Positions 27,204 through 34,748 of a stretch of DNA of 64,000 nucleotides are shown one piece after another. The notes beneath the pieces were generated by a model. It worked only from the letters and a program-made list of their open reading frames with translations, did not search any database and was not told where the DNA came from. The DNA lies in the NCBI RefSeq assembly GCF_005116575.1, contig NZ_SWCN01000020.1:41412-105411 (forward strand). Direction: 5' to 3'. The position numbers and the translations under genes are program-made. Source of the DNA: Desulforhopalus sp. IMCC35007. GTDB lineage: Bacteria > Desulfobacterota > Desulfobulbia > Desulfobulbales > Desulfocapsaceae. The stretch's first letter is position 1. Every line of letters begins with the position of its first letter.

Positions 27204-27911
27204 ATGAACAAAGAGTTTACTGTAAGTGTTGTATCTTTTGTGAAAATATCTGAGATTGAAAACTCATGGAAAACAGAAGATTATAAAGCACTATTATCGA
27301 TGATGGATATGGATGAGGACGATCTTGGTGGAATGACTGACGCTGAAGTTAAAGAAATGTGCTTGATGTCATTTAACGATTTTGAACATCATGAATCCGC
27401 TAAATTTTTGTTAAAACATATTTTTGACGATGAGGTTACCGATGGCAAAATAGATCAACTGAGTCATCAGATGGTGGAAGGTAAACTTTGGGAAGAACAC
27501 GCGGACTCGGCCTATCACCATAAACTTTTTAATGCCTATCAACTTTTGCGAAAAGCGTACAACGGTGTGTTCAAAGAGCCAACCGGAGTGAAATTTACCA
27601 TTAAAATCACTGCAGACAAAAAGGACTCATTTGAAATCTTTGAACCATCACTCCACGCTGTAATTGTCAGACTGCTCTCAAATGGATTAAATGAGACAGC
27701 AATCTTAAACCGTCTTTATGAAGAGCAGCTCAGTGGAGACAGTTTTCCGGATGCAGAAAATATACTCTGGATATTAGAAGAGATTTCCATAACAGAAGAA
27801 GAACGCCAGTATCAGATTACAAGTTCTGATCTTTGGTTTGCAGAACTCGAAGAAGGTATGGAGTTTAGTGCAAAAGCCCATGCTGATGTTGAGGAAGAAG
27901 ATGAAGATTGA
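27204..27911 (+). CDS. Acidic cytoplasmic protein of unknown function
   Basis: The start at 27204 has a textbook AAAGGAG ribosome binding site. The 235-residue product is acidic throughout, with no signal peptide or membrane helix, and ends in an aspartate/glutamate-rich tail (VEEEDED). Recognisable features are only descriptive: a helical N-terminal half with DMDEDDLGGMTDAEVKEMC and a C-terminal part with EPTGVKFTIKITADKKDSF. I do not recognise a family. It precedes the pseudouridine synthase gene by about 50 bp on the same strand, so they may be co-transcribed. Confidence 0.75.
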   Translation: MNKEFTVSVVSFVKISEIENSWKTEDYKALLSMMDMDEDDLGGMTDAEVKEMCLMSFNDFEHHESAKFLLKHIFDDEVTDGKIDQLSHQMVEGKLWEEHADSAYHHKLFNAYQLLRKAYNGVFKEPTGVKFTIKITADKKDSFEIFEPSLHAVIVRLLSNGLNETAILNRLYEEQLSGDSFPDAENILWILEEISITEEERQYQITSSDLWFAELEEGMEFSAKAHADVEEEDED

Positions 27912-27964
27912 CAGAAACAACAGAGTTGAACGGCTTGTTTCTGGATGTCCCTGGTAAATAGTTA

Positions 27965-28600
27965 ATGAAAGAAATGTACATCCTTCACGACGAACCCGAG
28001 TTTGTCGTGGTGGTAAAATCAAGCGGCCTCCTCTCGGTTCCCGGCAGGGGGCCGGAAAACCTCGATAGTGTCAGTGAGCGGATAAAAGCACTGTATCCGG
28101 GCTGCATTGACCAGCCCTCAGTGCATCGCCTTGATATGGATACCTCGGGGCTGCTGGTGGTTGCCCGAACCAGAGAGGCACATCGCAACATCTCGATTCA
28201 GTTTCAGGAAAGCAAGGTAACGAAGCGCTATATTGCCATTCTTGACGGCGAACTGGACGGTGAGGAGGGTGTCATTGAACTTCCTTTCCGCCTTGATATC
28301 GACAACAGGCCCCATCAAATTTATGATCCGGTCCACGGCAAGGTGGGAATCACCCACTGGAAAAAACTCCTCGTGAAAGATGGCAAAACCCGAATTGAGT
28401 TTAAACCCGTAACCGGAAGAACGCATCAGTTGCGGGTTCACGCCGCTTCCGAATACGGCCTCGGGATTCCCATTGTCGGCGATCCACTCTACGGTACGGG
28501 TACGAGGCCGGGAATGCTGCAACTTCACGCCTGTTCCATCTCCTTTGCTCACCCAAAGACCGGTGAAATCTGCGAGTTTCACTCAGACCCTCTGTTCTAA
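27965..28600 (+). CDS. RluA-family pseudouridine synthase
   Basis: The 211-residue protein is a minimal RluA-type synthase without an S4 domain. The catalytic aspartate is in HRLDMDTSGLLVVARTREAH (Asp58), and the later motifs GRTHQLRVHAA and IVGDPLYG are intact. It isomerises uridine in rRNA or tRNA; the TIGR01621-like subgroup it resembles is of unclear target. The next gene starts six bases after the stop and encodes a domain that in many bacteria is fused to this synthase, so the pair looks like a split version of that fusion. Confidence 0.9.
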   Translation: MKEMYILHDEPEFVVVVKSSGLLSVPGRGPENLDSVSERIKALYPGCIDQPSVHRLDMDTSGLLVVARTREAHRNISIQFQESKVTKRYIAILDGELDGEEGVIELPFRLDIDNRPHQIYDPVHGKVGITHWKKLLVKDGKTRIEFKPVTGRTHQLRVHAASEYGLGIPIVGDPLYGTGTRPGMLQLHACSISFAHPKTGEICEFHSDPLF

Positions 28601-28606
28601 AGAACC

Positions 28607-29491
28607 TTGCCAGCTCCATTTACCACCTTGAATACTTTAACCGACAGAGATCACCTGGTCATAACTGGCTCCAAAGACGCGACCTGCTACGGATATTGTG
28701 CAGCCTGTAATAAAGTCCACTCTCTGAGCGCAGGAAACAGCCGCAGGTACGCCCTGGAATTAATGGCAGAACTTGAGAAGAACAGACGGATTGATTTCAT
28801 CAACCCGGATCCAGAACCAATATTTTCCACAGACTGCCTCTGGAAAGACAGGGGTGGACAGATGTTCGGGGTTCTGGAAGGTATCGACAAGAATGGGAAT
28901 ATTGTATTGCTACGTGCTTTTTCCGGACAGTTTAACACCTGCTGGCAGGTAGAGGGATGGGTTCCTCCAACCTTTGACCTTGAAGGATACAACCAACTTC
29001 TCCCCAACATTGATTCGTCAATCCAGCAATTGACAGGTGAGATAGAGCACTGCCAGCAAATAGCAAGTCAATGTCAAATACGATTTGAAGAAGCTATGGG
29101 TTCTGGAAGTCTTAAGGCTCAGAAGGATTGCCGCAGACAGATGAAAGAGGCGTTGAAAGCCCTTGCACTGGCAAAGAAAAAACGGAGATCATATTCCCGG
29201 TCAAGGATGACAGCCTTTCATGACCTGTATCAACTCCACAATTTCAGAGGCGAGCAGCGCTCCATCCGGGAGGTTTTTAATGAAAACCGGGGTATCCCGA
29301 CTGGATCCGGTGACTGTTGCGCCCCAAAACTCCTGCAGGCGGCCGCTCGAATGAAGTTGACTCCTGTTGGACTCTCTGAATTCTACTTTGGCAAGGAAAA
29401 CAAATCTTTCACAAGACACCACAAAAAATTCTATCCCTGCTGTACAAACAAATGTCAGCCCATTCTCGGCTACATGCTTTGCGGCCTATAA
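28607..29491 (+). CDS. Companion protein of the RluA-type synthase (cysteine-rich, DUF-like)
   Basis: A TTG at 28607, six bases after the synthase stop, opens 294 codons; coupling to the upstream gene would explain the weak start. The N-terminal part has CYGYCAACNKVHSL near residue 28, the middle is a predicted coiled coil (about 125-195), and the C-terminus has GDCCAPKLLQAAARM near 235 and YPCCTNKCQPILGYML near the end. From memory, the GDCCAPKLL and C...KC.PILG.ML motifs occur fused to an RluA domain in marine gammaproteobacteria and Bacteroidota. Its role is unknown; the paired cysteines suggest metal binding. Function inferred only from this association. Confidence 0.7.
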   Translation: MPAPFTTLNTLTDRDHLVITGSKDATCYGYCAACNKVHSLSAGNSRRYALELMAELEKNRRIDFINPDPEPIFSTDCLWKDRGGQMFGVLEGIDKNGNIVLLRAFSGQFNTCWQVEGWVPPTFDLEGYNQLLPNIDSSIQQLTGEIEHCQQIASQCQIRFEEAMGSGSLKAQKDCRRQMKEALKALALAKKKRRSYSRSRMTAFHDLYQLHNFRGEQRSIREVFNENRGIPTGSGDCCAPKLLQAAARMKLTPVGLSEFYFGKENKSFTRHHKKFYPCCTNKCQPILGYMLCGL

Positions 29492-29658
29492 CTCTACACT
29501 TGCAGCTCGTATAAAAAGCAGAGGCCGAACATGTTTTTGTCGGCCCCGTCCCCTGCCCTGCTCCTTACTGTTCAAACCTCAGCCTCAGTTCTTCGCGCTG
29601 TCATGAGGCAACAATATCTGCCTGCTCAGAGAGCAGTTTACCGGATTTTCAATCAGGA

Positions 29659-30129
29659 TTATCGTTGCTCGATGGCGTCGGCAAAGAGATTTGAGGTACG
29701 GCGTATCGTTGCACAGAGAATGGTGGCAATTTTACGTATCAGCTTGACACCACATCGTGGAGACTGCTCGACCAGCGTATCAAAGCTCTTTCTCGAGAGG
29801 ATAAAGAGCGTTGAAGGTGCGGTGGCAATCGCAGAGGCAGAGCGTGCCTCATGGTCTATCAGTGACATTTCGCCAAGTGTCGCACCGCTCGTAAGTGCTG
29901 CTATGGCAACGGGTTGATCGTATTCGTTGAGTTTTCGCACTTCGATCTGTCCGTCAATAACTATAGCAAAGAAATCCCCGTCATCCCCCTCATTGAAGAG
30001 AACTTCATCCTCAACCAGGGAATGGATCTTTGCATGTTTCACCAGGATATCAATCTCATCATCTGATAAACCGTTAAAAAGCTCTATTTGTCGAATATTC
30101 TGCCGAATGGTTGAAGAAATTGTCGCCAT
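29659..30129 (-). CDS. Stand-alone cyclic-nucleotide-binding domain protein
   Basis: The 156-residue protein consists of a short N-terminal segment and one CRP-like effector domain: LFNGLSDDEIDILVKHAKIH, then DEVLFNEGDDGDFFAIVIDG and the phosphate-binding cassette LGEMSLIDHEARSASA, which is intact (GE...R.A). There is no helix-turn-helix or kinase, so it probably acts as a regulatory subunit or sensor for cAMP or a related nucleotide through protein contact. The ribosome binding site GGAGG precedes the ATG. A second, fused domain of this type is found at 37 kb. Confidence 0.85.
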   Translation of the reverse strand: MATISSTIRQNIRQIELFNGLSDDEIDILVKHAKIHSLVEDEVLFNEGDDGDFFAIVIDGQIEVRKLNEYDQPVAIAALTSGATLGEMSLIDHEARSASAIATAPSTLFILSRKSFDTLVEQSPRCGVKLIRKIATILCATIRRTSNLFADAIEQR

Positions 30130-30480
30130 GGGGGGCCTCCGTTGATCTGCCTGTATGTGGTGGTTCTTTTTTTCTAAATATTATCAATTAAAAAAACCTA
30201 CCGTCAATTGCCTGTCTCCCACAAGCATATGGCAGATTTGTCCGTAAAGTCAAATCCACCCGCGTATGAATCATCCGAGGTAGGGCCTGAAATATAATCC
30301 ACAAATCGAAAACAATACACTCAGCCGACTGCGCCTTACCATACAACGCCGTGAATATGAGAGAGATTCAACTTGCCAATATTATGTACGCAATTAATTT
30401 GTCTACAGTTGTATTTCTCACCCATCACCACAACCACCTTAACTTACAAGTCGTAGCTGAAAATACGTGGAGAACAGCCA
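30130..30480. other. Intergenic region, nothing identified
   Basis: This separates the leftward nucleotide-binding protein from the rightward DUF1330 gene. No frame with start signals, no terminator and no clear promoter pair was recognised; the left portion is AT-rich and presumably holds the promoter of the minus-strand gene. Confidence 0.3.
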
Positions 30481-30772
30481 ATGAGCGCCTACCTTATTGT
30501 AGACACGAAGATCAACAATGCAGAGGTGTATGAAGAGTATAAAAAACGTGCAAGACCTATCGTCGAAAAACACGGAGGGATATATCGAGTCCGGGGGCGG
30601 GGCCATGGACATCAGGCAAGCTGAGCTCTGGTCGCCCACCCGCATCGTCATTATTGAATTTCCCGATAGCAAAAGTGCCCGGAACTTTATAGATTCGGAA
30701 GAATATGCTCCCATAAAAGCCATGCGTCTGAACAATGCCGAATGTACACTCTTTATCGTAGAAGGAGAATAA
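30481..30772 (+). pseudogene. DUF1330 protein gene with a one-base frameshift
   Basis: The frame from ATG 30481 (GGAG ribosome binding site) reads MSAYLIVDTKINNAEVYEEY and on to YRVRG, all typical of DUF1330, then runs out of family similarity and stops. The rest of the domain (AMDIRQAELWSPTRIVIIEF onward) is in the next frame up to 30772. Removing one G from the GGGGG run at 30593-30597 restores a continuous 96-residue protein of normal family length. This is therefore either a recent frameshift, a slippery homopolymer, or a sequencing/assembly error. DUF1330 is a ferredoxin-like dimeric alpha/beta barrel family of unknown function. Confidence 0.85.
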
Positions 30773-30911
30773 CCTGTCATTTCAGCAGAGCCTGCACGCT
30801 TCCTGCTGAGGCGACAGCCAACGAATGGACTCAACCTCACACAGTACATCTTTAGCCGGCCCATAGATCTGAAACAGGAATTGGTCACACACAAATCAAG
30901 AAAGGAACAGG

Positions 30912-31442
30912 ATGCTGATAAAAAATTACACAATAGAACTGAGCAGGCCCGGATGTAACGCAAGCTTTCAATCCCTCAATTGCATTGGACATCTTGACGT
31001 GGATATCAGCGAAGCTATTCCCCTGATCAATGCTGTACTTGGAGGGGCAAGTATCACGAAATCACCTCCTTCCGTCACCTTTAAAGTTCATGGAAGGCTG
31101 ATCACTGTCTATTCGGACAAGATATCCATTAATGCACTCTCAGACGCCGATGAAGCCAAAAAGGTCCTGGAGTGGGTGAAAAATGAAATTAATGATGCCT
31201 GGGAAAAACGTCAGGAAATAACCCCGGAGTACGAGGTGCCGCAAAAACCTGAATTAATGAAGATCCTCAAATTATTGCCAAAAACCAACTGCAGGGAATG
31301 TGGCCAGCCAACCTGTCTTGTATTTTCAACTCTGGTGACTCAAGGGGTTAAAGGTGCTGAGGATTGTCCTGGGTTGGCTGGGGAAAACAAACAGCTACTG
31401 GTCAGTTATCTCAGTCAGTTCCAGTTCAGTGATTTCTCATAA
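30912..31442 (+). CDS. Protein with CdhE-type 4Fe-4S cluster domain
   Basis: The 176-residue product starts after AAAGGAACAGG. Residues 1-105 form an unrecognised alpha/beta region. The C-terminal segment KLLPKTNCRECGQPTCLVFS followed 16 residues later by another cysteine (EDCPGL) fits the C-x2-C-x4-C-x16-C 4Fe-4S motif of pfam04060, found in the corrinoid Fe-S protein of the acetyl-CoA pathway (CdhE/AcsC), in some ferredoxin-linked proteins, and as small stand-alone proteins in anaerobes. No corrinoid or CODH gene is in the window, so a small redox or sensor protein is the safest reading. Confidence 0.75.
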   Translation: MLIKNYTIELSRPGCNASFQSLNCIGHLDVDISEAIPLINAVLGGASITKSPPSVTFKVHGRLITVYSDKISINALSDADEAKKVLEWVKNEINDAWEKRQEITPEYEVPQKPELMKILKLLPKTNCRECGQPTCLVFSTLVTQGVKGAEDCPGLAGENKQLLVSYLSQFQFSDFS

Positions 31443-31571
31443 GTAGCCCGCAGGGGAGCAGGTAAAACAGTCAGTTCCATAATGATCACCACACAACAGG
31501 TGTAACCTTACCCCGTATTGATACCACACCGGGGGTCTTAACATCAATTGCAGTCAAATCTTGACGATTCT

Positions 31572-32180
31572 ATGAAATACATCTGGCTTGGAATATTTTT
31601 TCTTGTTTTGATCTGGTCGGCAATTCAACCCGCTGACTACTTCACCTGGTTTTTAGAGGTAATACCTGCATTAGCGGGTCTTGTGGCACTCACCCTTACC
31701 TACCAAAGGTTCCAGTTTACCCGCCTTGCCTATACGCTCATCCTCATGCACTGCATCATTTTAATGATTGGCGGACATTACACCTACGCCAACGTCCCTT
31801 TGTTTGATTGGCTCAAAGACGTTTTTGATCTACAACGAAATAACTATGACAAGGTTGGCCACTTTGCTCAAGGTTTTATCCCGGCGATTGTCGCCAGAGA
31901 AATCCTGGTTCGAAAAAATATCATCAACGGAAAACACTGGCTCAGCTTTTTGGTTGTCTGTTTTTGTCTCGGTTTCAGTGCCTTCTATGAGCTTATCGAA
32001 TGGTGGGTAGCAATCTCTACAGGAGAATCGGCCGAGGCCTTTCTGGGAACACAGGGATATGTCTGGGACACCCAGTCTGATATGGGCCTGGCGCTGTTGG
32101 GCTCAATATGTGGCTTGCTCTTTTTAAGCGGATTTCATGATAGAGAAATTGAGAAAATTGAGCCGAAAACGGCTCATTAA
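31572..32180 (+). CDS. DUF2238 (YjdF-like) membrane protein
   Basis: The protein, 202 residues from ATG 31572 (a TTG at 31548 would add eight), is hydrophobic with about six helices. It has the DUF2238/YjdF signatures: WSAIQPADYFTWFLEVIPA near the start, GGHYTYANVPLFDWLKD, the YDKVGHFAQGFIPAIVARE helix, and GFSAFYELIEWWVAI near residue 140 followed by QGYVWDTQSDMGLALLG. The conserved acidic and histidine residues inside helices suggest a catalytic or metal-binding role, but the function is unknown. It precedes a DUF302 gene by about 70 bp. Confidence 0.85.
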   Translation: MKYIWLGIFFLVLIWSAIQPADYFTWFLEVIPALAGLVALTLTYQRFQFTRLAYTLILMHCIILMIGGHYTYANVPLFDWLKDVFDLQRNNYDKVGHFAQGFIPAIVAREILVRKNIINGKHWLSFLVVCFCLGFSAFYELIEWWVAISTGESAEAFLGTQGYVWDTQSDMGLALLGSICGLLFLSGFHDREIEKIEPKTAH

Positions 32181-32248
32181 AGGTGGCCTTGTCACTATCT
32201 GCTGACGGGTGCTGCTCATGTGCAAATATTTTTCAAAAAGGAGAACAG

Positions 32249-32701
32249 ATGAAAAAAACACTTTTCACCATACTGTTGATAGTATCCGTTGCAATCTCTG
32301 CAAATGCTGCAGATGGAGTAATCAATGTCGAAAGTTCGTACAATGTAAAAGATACAGCAGATAGAATGGAAAATGTCCTGAAAGAAAAAGGAATGACTGT
32401 ATTTAATCGAATAAAGCATTCCGAAGGCGCCAGTAAGGTTGGCATTGAACTGCGGGACACTGAATTAATACTCTTTGGCAACCCCAAGGTGGGATCCCCT
32501 CTCATGAAATGTGAACAAAGCGTTGCCATTGATCTGCCCCAGAAAGCACTCATCTGGGAAGATGCAGAGGCCAAGGTCTGGATTTCCTATAACGACCCAA
32601 GATATTTAGAAAAACGACACAATATCAGCGGTTGCGAAGAGGTGTTGGTAAAGGTTGAAAAGGCGCTGGCGGGTATTGCGAAAACAGCGGCGATGAAATA
32701 A
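32249..32701 (+). CDS. Exported DUF302 domain protein
   Basis: ATG 32249 follows a strong AAAAAGGAG. The first 21 residues are a signal peptide (LFTILLIVSVAISANA). The mature DUF302 domain has YNVKDTADRMENVLKEKGMT, FNRIKHSEGA, ELILFGNPKVGSPLM and KALIWEDAEAKVWISYNDP, all family features. DUF302 forms small beta-alpha-beta homodimers of unknown function, usually periplasmic. A strong hairpin terminator follows 20 bases after the stop. Confidence 0.9.
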   Translation: MKKTLFTILLIVSVAISANAADGVINVESSYNVKDTADRMENVLKEKGMTVFNRIKHSEGASKVGIELRDTELILFGNPKVGSPLMKCEQSVAIDLPQKALIWEDAEAKVWISYNDPRYLEKRHNISGCEEVLVKVEKALAGIAKTAAMK

Positions 32702-32720
32702 AACTGGTCCAAACAATCAA

Positions 32721-32747
32721 CCAGCCAAAACCGGAGGTTTTGGCTGG
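32721..32747. terminator. Bidirectional hairpin terminator between DUF302 and RRM genes
   Basis: A perfect 12-base stem (CCAGCCAAAACC with GGTTTTGGCTGG) with a three-base loop lies between two converging genes. The minus-strand side is followed by TTGATTGTTT, moderately T-rich, and the plus side by TGTTCTGT. It likely ends transcription from both directions. Confidence 0.7.
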
Positions 32748-32819
32748 TGTTCTGTCAAACACAGCAAAGATCAGATCAAGAGGTTGAAAGAAGAGAACCC
32801 TTAAACCTTTCCTTCCGGT

Positions 32820-33254
32820 CTATCTGTCACCACCGCGACCGCCCCGGCTATTCCCTCCGCCAGAGCCGAAACCACCTTTTCCGCCACCGGAACCACCACG
32901 ACCACCACCATGAGAGCCCTTGTTGCCTGGTCCTCTAAAACCGCCACCTCCACCGGCGCCAAAGCCTCCTTTTCCGCCACCAGACCCACCTCTTCGCTCA
33001 TCACGGTTTTTTACCTGAGGCTTGGCTTCATTGACAGTAATCGTCCGTCCCTTGAAATCCTTGCCGTGTAATTCGGCTATTGCGGCCTTCGCAGTCTCAT
33101 TATTGGACATTTCAACAAAACCAAATCCCTTGGACTTGCCACTGATTTTGTCCATGATGATAGTGGCAGACTCCACTTCACCAAATTTGCCAAAAGCCTG
33201 TCGCAGATCGTCCTCTTTAACATCATAGGACATGTTTCCAATATAAATCTTCAT
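32820..33254 (-). CDS. RRM-type RNA-binding protein with glycine-rich tail
   Basis: The 144-residue protein has one RRM at residues 1-80: RNP2 is KIYIGNMS, RNP1 is KSKGFGFVEM. The tail (about 85-144) is built of glycine, arginine, serine and phenylalanine in repeats such as GGGKGGFG, as in cyanobacterial Rbp and plant GRP proteins. These proteins bind single-stranded RNA and are often cold-induced; the tail may promote condensation or weak RNA contacts. AGAAGGAG precedes the ATG, and TATAAT lies at 33286-33281 on the minus strand as a possible -10 box, though no good -35 is visible. Confidence 0.93.
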   Translation of the reverse strand: MKIYIGNMSYDVKEDDLRQAFGKFGEVESATIIMDKISGKSKGFGFVEMSNNETAKAAIAELHGKDFKGRTITVNEAKPQVKNRDERRGGSGGGKGGFGAGGGGGFRGPGNKGSHGGGRGGSGGGKGGFGSGGGNSRGGRGGDR

Positions 33255-33565
33255 TTGCTGCTCCTTCTGGTGCCTTCAAAATTATACCCATCATTTTAAA
33301 CTATAATTTTGCAGAGGCTCTTAGCCCCCCGAGGAGGGCATTAATAAAAGTCCCGTTTATCGGGACATCGGTATAATTTGCTACCGCCGAATTCATGGCA
33401 GCCAAGGTCGATTTGATATAGGGTCAATTCCTGTTAATGTCAATGAAGATAAAGTCGTTTAAAGTTCTCCGCCCCGTATCGACGGTCTCTGAAAACCTTC
33501 CATACAGAGATGTCAAGTGTCAGGGAGGCCTGCCAATGACACGGATCCTACCTTTTACGAGACCA
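33255..33565. other. Intergenic region upstream of the RRM gene, with hairpins
   Basis: A perfect hairpin GTCCCG-TTTAT-CGGGAC spans 33350-33366, and a GCCC/GGGC stem lies close by at about 33323-33339. On the minus strand both would be in the upstream region of the RRM gene; cold-induced RNA-binding protein genes commonly have structured leaders, but here a TATAAT nearer the gene could put the hairpins outside the transcript. No gene is seen. Confidence 0.4.
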
Positions 33566-33997
33566 TTAATCATTGGGCCAGAGTATCATCTGAGTACAGC
33601 GAAAGAGAGCAATCTTCTTTCCGGATTCGTCTGAACTGACCTCCGCATCCCAAACCTGAGTTGAGCGACCTTTATGGACCAGCCTGGCGATACACGTCAC
33701 ACCACCAACCAAGGCTGTGCCGATAAAATTGGTTTTCAATTCAACAGTTGTAAATCCAAGAGCGCCTGCAGGAAGATTGTTAACCGTCGCATAACCGCAA
33801 GCGGTATCTGCAAGTGCAACAACAGATGCCGCATGTAAAAATCCGTTTGGTGCGCAGAGATTTTTTGTAACCGTCATGCGTGCTTCAAGTTCTGCCGGTG
33901 CAACGGAGATAACCTCAATCCCTAAAAAACCCGGTAAACAATGTTCTCCAAGTGTATTCCACCCTTCTATATCTTTTGGCGCGATCAACTGGTTCAT
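33566..33997 (-). CDS. PaaI-type hotdog thioesterase (second copy)
   Basis: The 143-residue hotdog protein has the LCAPNGFLHAASVVALADTA motif, in which the family N-G-x-x-H-G/A-G/S pattern is kept as NGFLHAAS, and a following ELKTNFIGTALVGGV strand. It is closer to YbdB/YdiI (menaquinone or enterobactin proofreading-type) 1,4-dihydroxy-2-naphthoyl-CoA or aryl-CoA thioesterases than to the copy at 26.4 kb, based on the QLIAPKDIEGWNTLGEHCLP opening. The exact substrate cannot be stated. It stands alone on the minus strand. Confidence 0.85.
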   Translation of the reverse strand: MNQLIAPKDIEGWNTLGEHCLPGFLGIEVISVAPAELEARMTVTKNLCAPNGFLHAASVVALADTACGYATVNNLPAGALGFTTVELKTNFIGTALVGGVTCIARLVHKGRSTQVWDAEVSSDESGKKIALFRCTQMILWPND

Positions 33998-34369
33998 CGT
34001 GAGAAATTCCTTTTGGTAAATAGCTTGAAAATCAGGCCGTCTCCCTCAACACCTTAATCCCGTTTACACACTCTACTTTTATGCTGCCAATCACCCGCAA
34101 AACCTTGGTTGCCACGTGCTGAGTTACCTGGGCCATAAATACCTTCAAAATTTTGCAGGTATGTACTGCAAATTTTTGCAGATATTTTGAGTATCAGAAC
34201 TCTCATTTATCTGTGGGGTTGTTCCTGCCAACAAAAAAAGAAACCTCGCCATAGTGAAATTATAAAAAACAGTAATATATTGAGTCCTGTTAATATGCCT
34301 TTACGGCAGAGGCTCCTGCTTCCCAGGTTCCTGAAAAAGTTTACAAAAATAGTAAAAAGGAGATTTTAC
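33998..34369. other. Intergenic region with an inverted repeat
   Basis: The gap separates the thioesterase from the small winged-helix gene. CTGCAAA-TT-TTTGCAG at 34166-34181 is a near-perfect palindrome and could be an operator or a small stem. An upstream extension of the winged-helix frame to 34187 is open but lacks start signals, so I do not include it. Confidence 0.35.
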
Positions 34370-34546
34370 ATGGATATTACCGAAAAAGTTTTACAAATTA
34401 TGCGTGATGAGGGTCAGCCTCTTAACGCAGGAAAAATTACCGAACTCGGTGGATTGGATCGTAAAGAAGTCGATAAAGCAATGGCAAAACTCAAAAAAGA
34501 AGAAAAAATAGTTTCTCCAAAGCGTTGCTATTGGCAACCCGCGTAA
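34370..34546 (+). CDS. Small winged-helix DNA-binding protein
   Basis: The 58-residue product starts at an ATG preceded by AAAAAGGAG. It is a minimal winged helix: KVLQIMRDEGQPLNAGKITE as helices one and two, LDRKEVDKAMAKLKKEEKI as the recognition helix and start of the wing, and SPKRCYWQP as the wing. Stand-alone proteins of this kind are common in Deltaproteobacteria and archaea and are annotated as transcriptional regulators. Targets are unknown. Confidence 0.8.
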   Translation: MDITEKVLQIMRDEGQPLNAGKITELGGLDRKEVDKAMAKLKKEEKIVSPKRCYWQPA

Positions 34547-34748
34547 GTCAGTTTCGGCAGTATCGATACATCCTTCTCCTGTGGGCCTCTTGGTTCACAG
34601 GAGAACTTCAGCCAACCACGTTTCAACACATCCCTCCATCTCCAAAGCCTTCCAGACAAAACAGAAAATGTAAGGTTTAGGTACCAGGTAAAATCTGAAC
34701 TTCGTCCGGATATTCATCAACCATCGGCTGTAGGCAGCCACCCGCACC

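Noticed and set aside
32830..33000. Repetitive DNA that might suggest a repeat array
   Set aside because: The repeats are codons of the glycine-rich tail of the RRM protein, not spaced identical repeats; no CRISPR array is seen in the window.
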